NCBI GenBank assembly: GCA_031216445.1
Contig: CM062199.1
Location: forward strand, 9,545,001 to 9,609,000
Source: Lateolabrax maculatus
Lineage: Eukaryota; Chordata; Actinopteri; Acropomatiformes; Lateolabracidae
Length of the DNA: 64,000 bases
Reading direction: 5' to 3'
Numbering within the stretch: the stretch's first letter is position 1; each line of letters starts with the position of its first letter. This document shows positions 59,529-64,000 of the stretch, one piece after another. The notes below the pieces were generated by a model. It was not told where the DNA came from. It saw only the letters and a list, made by a program, of their open reading frames with translations, and made no database searches. Both the position numbers and the translations under genes were made by a program.

Positions 59529-60731
59529 AAAGCGACTGCACGAATGTACCAGTGCACCACAAATATACAGACATTAATACAACAAAATACAACTCAATAA
59601 AATGAGGCTCCATAGCTGAAAATATAGTGATATGCAGCTAATTTAGGAGACACTGTGTTGTTATAATAAGAATAATGATTGTTGTTGTTATTATTATTAA
59701 CAATTATATTAATATGTATTATTGTTGTTGTTGTTGTTGTTGTTGTTGCAAATAAGGTTTACATATAAGATAAAGGAACTTTGAGTCGTAATTTGAACAA
59801 AGCTTAGATGCACAATGTCTCATTAAAATTCTGTGACGAGAATTCAAATCTTTTCTCCCAGCATGCTTTGTGCCATTTTGCACTGCAACATGGCAACACC
59901 TCCCTGCACAACAAAGGCATGATTCTCCACCACAAGAGGTCACTCATAGACCACTCTCTCTACAATTTTACTGTAAACCCATCTGTTGGGTGCTCTACAC
60001 AGGGTTAGATGATAGTCAGCAGAGATAATAACAGTAATAACAACCACAACAACAACAACATGTCTTTATAACAGCAAAAAACAAGATCAAAAACTGCAAA
60101 ATGTAGCCTTAAATAGGACACAGTCACATAGCATGAAGTCTGTAACAACATCAGCACACAGACACCAATTTCCTTTTGAAAATAGTGTTTTGTTAGTAAT
60201 ACTGTGTTTTTAAATGGCAATGTTTGAGCAAACATGTAATAAGAATTATTTGTCTCCACTACAAAGGAGTAAAAAAATGATTAATTATGATCAGTTGCTT
60301 CATAGCCTACATTAATGCTTACTTTTCATAAATACTCAAACGCTTTACCTTATATGTGAATCTATGTGGTGAAAATATTCTTTGAGCTAAAATAAGTGAG
60401 AATAAGTGAAAGTTAAATATGTTTAATATGTTGTGCATCCACAGTACGTGTTTTGTTTTGACATGCTATCTTATGTTATTTTGGCTATATCAAGCATCTG
60501 TGAACTTTGCGTTCCTGATAAAGATCTCGCAGTCACACTTGGGGACGTACAGGAAACTAGATCTGAACTTCTCTTTCTGTACTACTCGTTAATAGGGGTG
60601 TTTGCTTTCAGACAGTTAGTTCATCACTTTACACTTGAGGACATCATATCCATAAAGATTCGGACAGAACAAAAAGGAACCCTGAAGTGCAGCTACTGAC
60701 TAATAGGAGAAGGCATCATTGAGATATCATC
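59529..60731. other. Region upstream of the chemokine receptor
   Basis: It contains a (TTG)n repeat and otherwise unique AT-rich sequence. It should include the receptor's promoter and 5'UTR; no clear TATA box at a fixed distance can be chosen. Confidence 0.5.
59720..59749. repeat. (TTG)n trinucleotide repeat
   Basis: About 9-10 TTG units just outside the hAT-like element. Confidence 0.9.
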
Positions 60732-60738
60732 ATGTCAG
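60732..60738 (+). CDS. Receptor coding exon 1 (7 coding nt)
   Basis: ATGTCAG followed by the donor GTGAATG. Joined to 61519 it gives MSDNETSTPTISTMDYSS. An internal ATG at 61551 (MDYSSYYDY) is the fallback start if this exon is not used. The upstream limit of the 5'UTR is unknown. Confidence 0.6.
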
Positions 60739-61687
60739 GTGAATGCATTTGAACAACTGTATAGTTTTTGTATAATGTATACATTGATCAATGTATTATA
60801 GACATTTAAATATTTATTTATACTATGTTGCAATATTTGTTTGATCATTTGCGATGCCTGAGGCTTAAAACATTGCTGTCAGCTTTATGTCTGTTTTCTA
60901 TTTTAATTCTGTATAATTCATAATTTCATTGGATTTCGAATTCATTTGATTTTATTTTATTATGTAAAAAAAAAAAAGTGAAAAAAATGAATATCAAAAG
61001 TCTTTTAAAACAGTCCTTTGTACTATTTGGATGTATGAAACATACAGCTTACAAACATCTACTAACAGCTGTTCAAAGAAGGTCAAATCGAAGTAAATAC
61101 CGTTTCAAGGGACTCGGAAATCTAAAATAATGTCACCAGTGTTTGCAGTGGTGATAGAAATTCAAGCCTTTTTCCATAGCGTTTACATTGTTTTTAACTC
61201 AGTGTAGATTAAAGTGGAAGCCTGTCATGTGTTTCCAGCAAGGGAGTAAGTTACCTCTGAAGACCAGCAGGTGGCGTAAAAACCTCGTTATCAATTTTCA
61301 GACTTTGCTGGCTGATTCAAGCAAAGTACAAATGATCATACTTCTCTCTCACAATGGTTACAATCCCTGCAGATTGTTTTGGTTTTATTTGCAGATAGAT
61401 TTGGCTAATTTTATGTTATTTATTATTATGTATAATCTGAAAGTTGTAATGTGTTATATCTAAAACAAGGTGAGATGTTGTAAATGTTGTAACTGAAAAT
61501 AAAATTCTGTGTGTGCAGATAATGAAACAAGTACCCCCACCATCTCCACAATGGATTATTCATCTTATTACGATTACCCGGGGAATGACTTCGCTCCTTG
61601 CAACTCCGTGGATGCAAGGGATTTTGGCAAAGTGTTCCTGCCCACTCTCTATAGTTTGGTTTTCATCCTCGGCTTTGTAGGTATGTA

Positions 61688-61765
<78 letters not shown>

Positions 61766-62749
61766 TGTGTCAGATCCATACTTTACATAGATACATATGA
61801 TGCATAGTTATCTAACAGATGTAATGTGTTCTTCCTCTCCTCAGGTAATGGCCTAGTGGTGTGCGTCCTGGTGAAGCACCGCAACCAGACCAACTTGACA
61901 GACATGTGCCTTTTCAACCTGGCTGTCTCCGACCTCCTCTTCGTCCTCACGCTGCCTTTCTACTCTCACTTCTCTGTGGTCAGCACATGGACTTTTGGTG
62001 ACTTTATGTGCCATTTCGTCTCTGGCGTCCACGACACCGGGTTCTTCAGCAGCATCTTCTTCATGGTTGTCATGACGCTGGACCGCTACGTGGTCATCAT
62101 GCACACTCACACTGTGGCACGGTATCGCACCATGAGGGCAGGCATCATCCTGACCATGTTCGTCTGGGTGCTGAGCTTGGGTGTCTCTCTACCGGCTTTT
62201 GTCTTCACAAAGGTGACAAATGAGTCTCACGGGCTGGGTTGTTACTACACCCCGAAAAATCATGTCTGGGAGCATTATAACCTCTTTGCAAAACTTATAT
62301 TGGGTCTCGTGATTCCCTTGTTGGTGATGGTAGTTTCCTACTCCAGGATCATCCCCACACTGGTGAACATGAGGAGTACAAAGAAGCACCGCGTTGTCAA
62401 ACTCATCATCTCCATAGTGGTTGTCTTTTTCTTATTCTGGGCCCCATATAACATTTCCCTGTTCTTGAAGTTTCTGAAATCTGGAGGCATATTGCAAGGT
62501 GACGAGTGCAAACTGGAAACACATTTAAGGCTGTCAGGAACAGTGACTGAGGCCTTTGCTTACTCTCACTGCTGCCTGAACCCCATCATTTACGCCTTTG
62601 TGGGACAAAAGTTTATGAAACGAGTCGCGCAGCTGCTGAGGAAATGGGTGCCTGGGATCCACCCCGCCAGAGATTTGTCAGATAGCTCATTCAGGAGAAG
62701 CTCAGTTATGTCCAGGTCCTCTGACGTCACTTCCACTTTCATCAAGTAA
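60732..62749 (+). CDS. Chemokine-receptor-type GPCR, three coding exons, 357 residues
   Basis: Coding exons are 60732-60738 (ATGTCAG, donor GTGAAT), 61519-61680 and 61845-62749, both introns in phase 1, totalling 1074 nt. The N-terminus is tyrosine/acidic-rich (MDYSSYYDYPGNDF), as in receptors sulphated for chemokine binding. TM1 has GN, TM2 NLAVSDLLF, and TM3 ends in MTLDRYVVIM (DRY intact). TM5 has IPLLVMVVSY, TM6 FFLFWAPYNI, and TM7 SHCCLNPIIYAFVGQKF. Extracellular cysteines (APCNSV, DFMCHF, GLGCYY, DECKLE) fit the usual two disulphides. The Ser-rich tail suits GRK/arrestin regulation. The HCCxNPxIYAFVGxKF signature is that of CC/XC chemokine receptors. The exact subtype (CCR-like or XCR1-like) cannot be decided here, so no symbol is given. 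Confidence 0.9.
61685..61765. repeat. Compound (GT)n(GA)n microsatellite in receptor intron 2
   Basis: About 18 GT units directly followed by about 18 GA units, starting within 10 nt of the splice donor at 61681. Confidence 0.95.
61845..62749 (+). CDS. Receptor main coding exon, TM1 to C-terminus
   Basis: The acceptor CTCTCCTCAG precedes the codon completing Gly of GN in TM1. The frame is open to TAA at 62747-62749 and holds all the class-A motifs listed for the gene. The tail reads SSFRRSSVMSRSSDVTSTFIK with many phosphorylatable serines. Confidence 0.95.
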
Positions 62750-63584
62750 AAGGTGGAGGGCAGATGTAACATGTTTTATCAACATACCTGCAGGGTTTTC
62801 ATCCAGGCAGCCTTGTTATTACAGCCAGCCATGTTACGTGTGTTGATCTTAACTGGTTTGTTTTACTTGTCACTTCCAGTTTCCGCATATCACAGTGTTA
62901 TTCACCAGCATTGTCTGACCTTAAAAAGCTGCCTGTACTTGTACATATTATCTTTTGACCTTTTTGATTTCTTTGGCATTTTGAATTTGCACTGGAATAT
63001 TTTGTTTTCAAGTGTGATCTAATCATCAGCATCATCATCATCTTCAAGGAAACTTAGTGGCCCTTCAAGTTGCACCGCTTGACTGAAACCATGATGCTCT
63101 TGTTTGTAAAAGCTTCTAACCACAAAGTTTGTTTGTCTGTGCCTGATGTGTGTAAAACTATTGTTTTTTTTCTCCCTTTTTCACACATGTTGATGAGCCT
63201 ACAAATGGTTGAAAATACATTCAACATGGAATTGTTTTTTTTCACTTTGCTTGTGGAAAAGGTTATTCACTCAAAAGTCTGATGATGAATCATGAACCAG
63301 AGTTACAAAGGTAAAACTAACACTGGGTTATTTAGCACCTTTTGCACATGCAACGCCAAAATTTCCATGGATTTAAACATGTTCAAGTAGAACAAATCTG
63401 GTTCATCATACATATCTGTAACTTTTCATATATATTATTTTTGTCTCAGTTATTTTACTGCTTTGTCAGATGTTATTTGCTCAAAATCTACACATTTTCA
63501 TGCTATGAAACTATATTTTGCTTAATGCAGTATTGTTGTTCACTTTTGTAACTTTTTTACAGGGTTTGTTTGCCAATAGGGATT

Positions 63585-63590
63585 ATTAAA
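63585..63590 (+). terminator. Candidate poly(A) signal of the chemokine receptor
   Basis: ATTAAA about 835 nt after the stop codon. The segment 62750-63600 is otherwise AT-rich with no coding frame and is the probable 3'UTR. Confidence 0.35.
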
Positions 63591-64000
63591 GTTTTACATC
63601 TCTTATCTAAGAGAACCAACCAATGATTTGTTTTATTGTACTTTTCTCAGGACACCAAATCAACAGCATAACACATCTTCTGCACATTTAAGATAAAAGT
63701 TTGAGATAGTCACAAATTACAAAATTAGGTAGGCAGTTGTGTATTAGTGCTGTATTAGTACCATGACAAAGGAAGCTTGTTCTATTGTTATAGGGCCATT
63801 AGATGAACATATTAAAGTTTATAGTAAAGTTGAATTTTATATTGATTTTGATATACACATAATTTGTAACATTGCATTTAAAGATGCAGATTGTACCTCT
63901 TGAAAAATTAAATGAAAAAAAGCTGAATGAGTTCACCAAAGTGTTTGAAAAGAACAAAGAAACAGAAAAGCTCCTTATTAGAATACATTTCCCCCCTACT

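Noticed and set aside
60433..60699. 88-codon frame upstream of the receptor
   Set aside because: It does not splice in frame into the receptor and matches no family; more likely promoter or 5'UTR.
1..64000. CRISPR arrays, operons, rRNA or intact tRNA genes
   Set aside because: No regularly spaced direct repeats, bacterial signals or cloverleaf tRNA sequence seen. The DNA is vertebrate in character.

Overview
The window is vertebrate nuclear DNA, almost certainly from a teleost fish, probably percomorph. It has long introns with GT/AG boundaries, many (CA)n/(GT)n microsatellites, and typical fish repeats: an L2-type LINE ending in tandem TCTAA units, a second LINE ending in TTGAC repeats, a tRNA-derived SINE, Tc1 and hAT remnants.

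Two protein-coding genes can be reconstructed. (1) cobl (cordon-bleu WH2 repeat protein, an actin nucleator) fills about 2.05-55.3 kb on the minus strand. I could join 18 coding exons from ATG 54729 to TAA 3914 with consistent intron phases. They total 4749 nt, or 1582 residues: an N-terminal KRAP-type motif, the ubiquitin-like Cobl domain, further KRAP/proline-rich motifs, a long Ser/Lys-rich middle, and three C-terminal WH2 motifs. A non-coding first exon lies at about 55.1-55.3 kb. (2) A chemokine-receptor-type GPCR lies on the plus strand at 60732-62749. It has three coding exons, the first carrying only 7 coding nucleotides, and encodes 357 residues. The two genes are divergent, with about 5.5 kb between them.

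Layout: 1-2050 intergenic, no gene; 2050-3913 likely cobl 3'UTR; 3914-9451 WH2 exons and the 1.58-kb exon; 9836-18645 middle exons; 18646-30270 an 11.6-kb intron holding a LINE relic (22.7-24.2 kb) and a decayed restriction-like-endonuclease (RLE) retroelement (26.5-27.6 kb); 30271-42462 N-terminal exons with a 45-nt microexon; 42463-54700 a 12.2-kb intron 2 with a SINE, a DNA-transposon fragment and a perfect hairpin; 55.1-55.6 kb cobl promoter; 55648-59520 a hAT-like element split by a nested L2 LINE (56341-59350); 60.7-63.6 kb the chemokine receptor.

Nothing here looks like an undescribed multi-gene system. The points most worth a second look are the nested transposon next to the cobl promoter, the WH2 exon architecture, the RLE retroelement, a perfect intronic hairpin, and the receptor's 7-nt coding exon. 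All family names rest on recognising motifs by eye; no database search was run.
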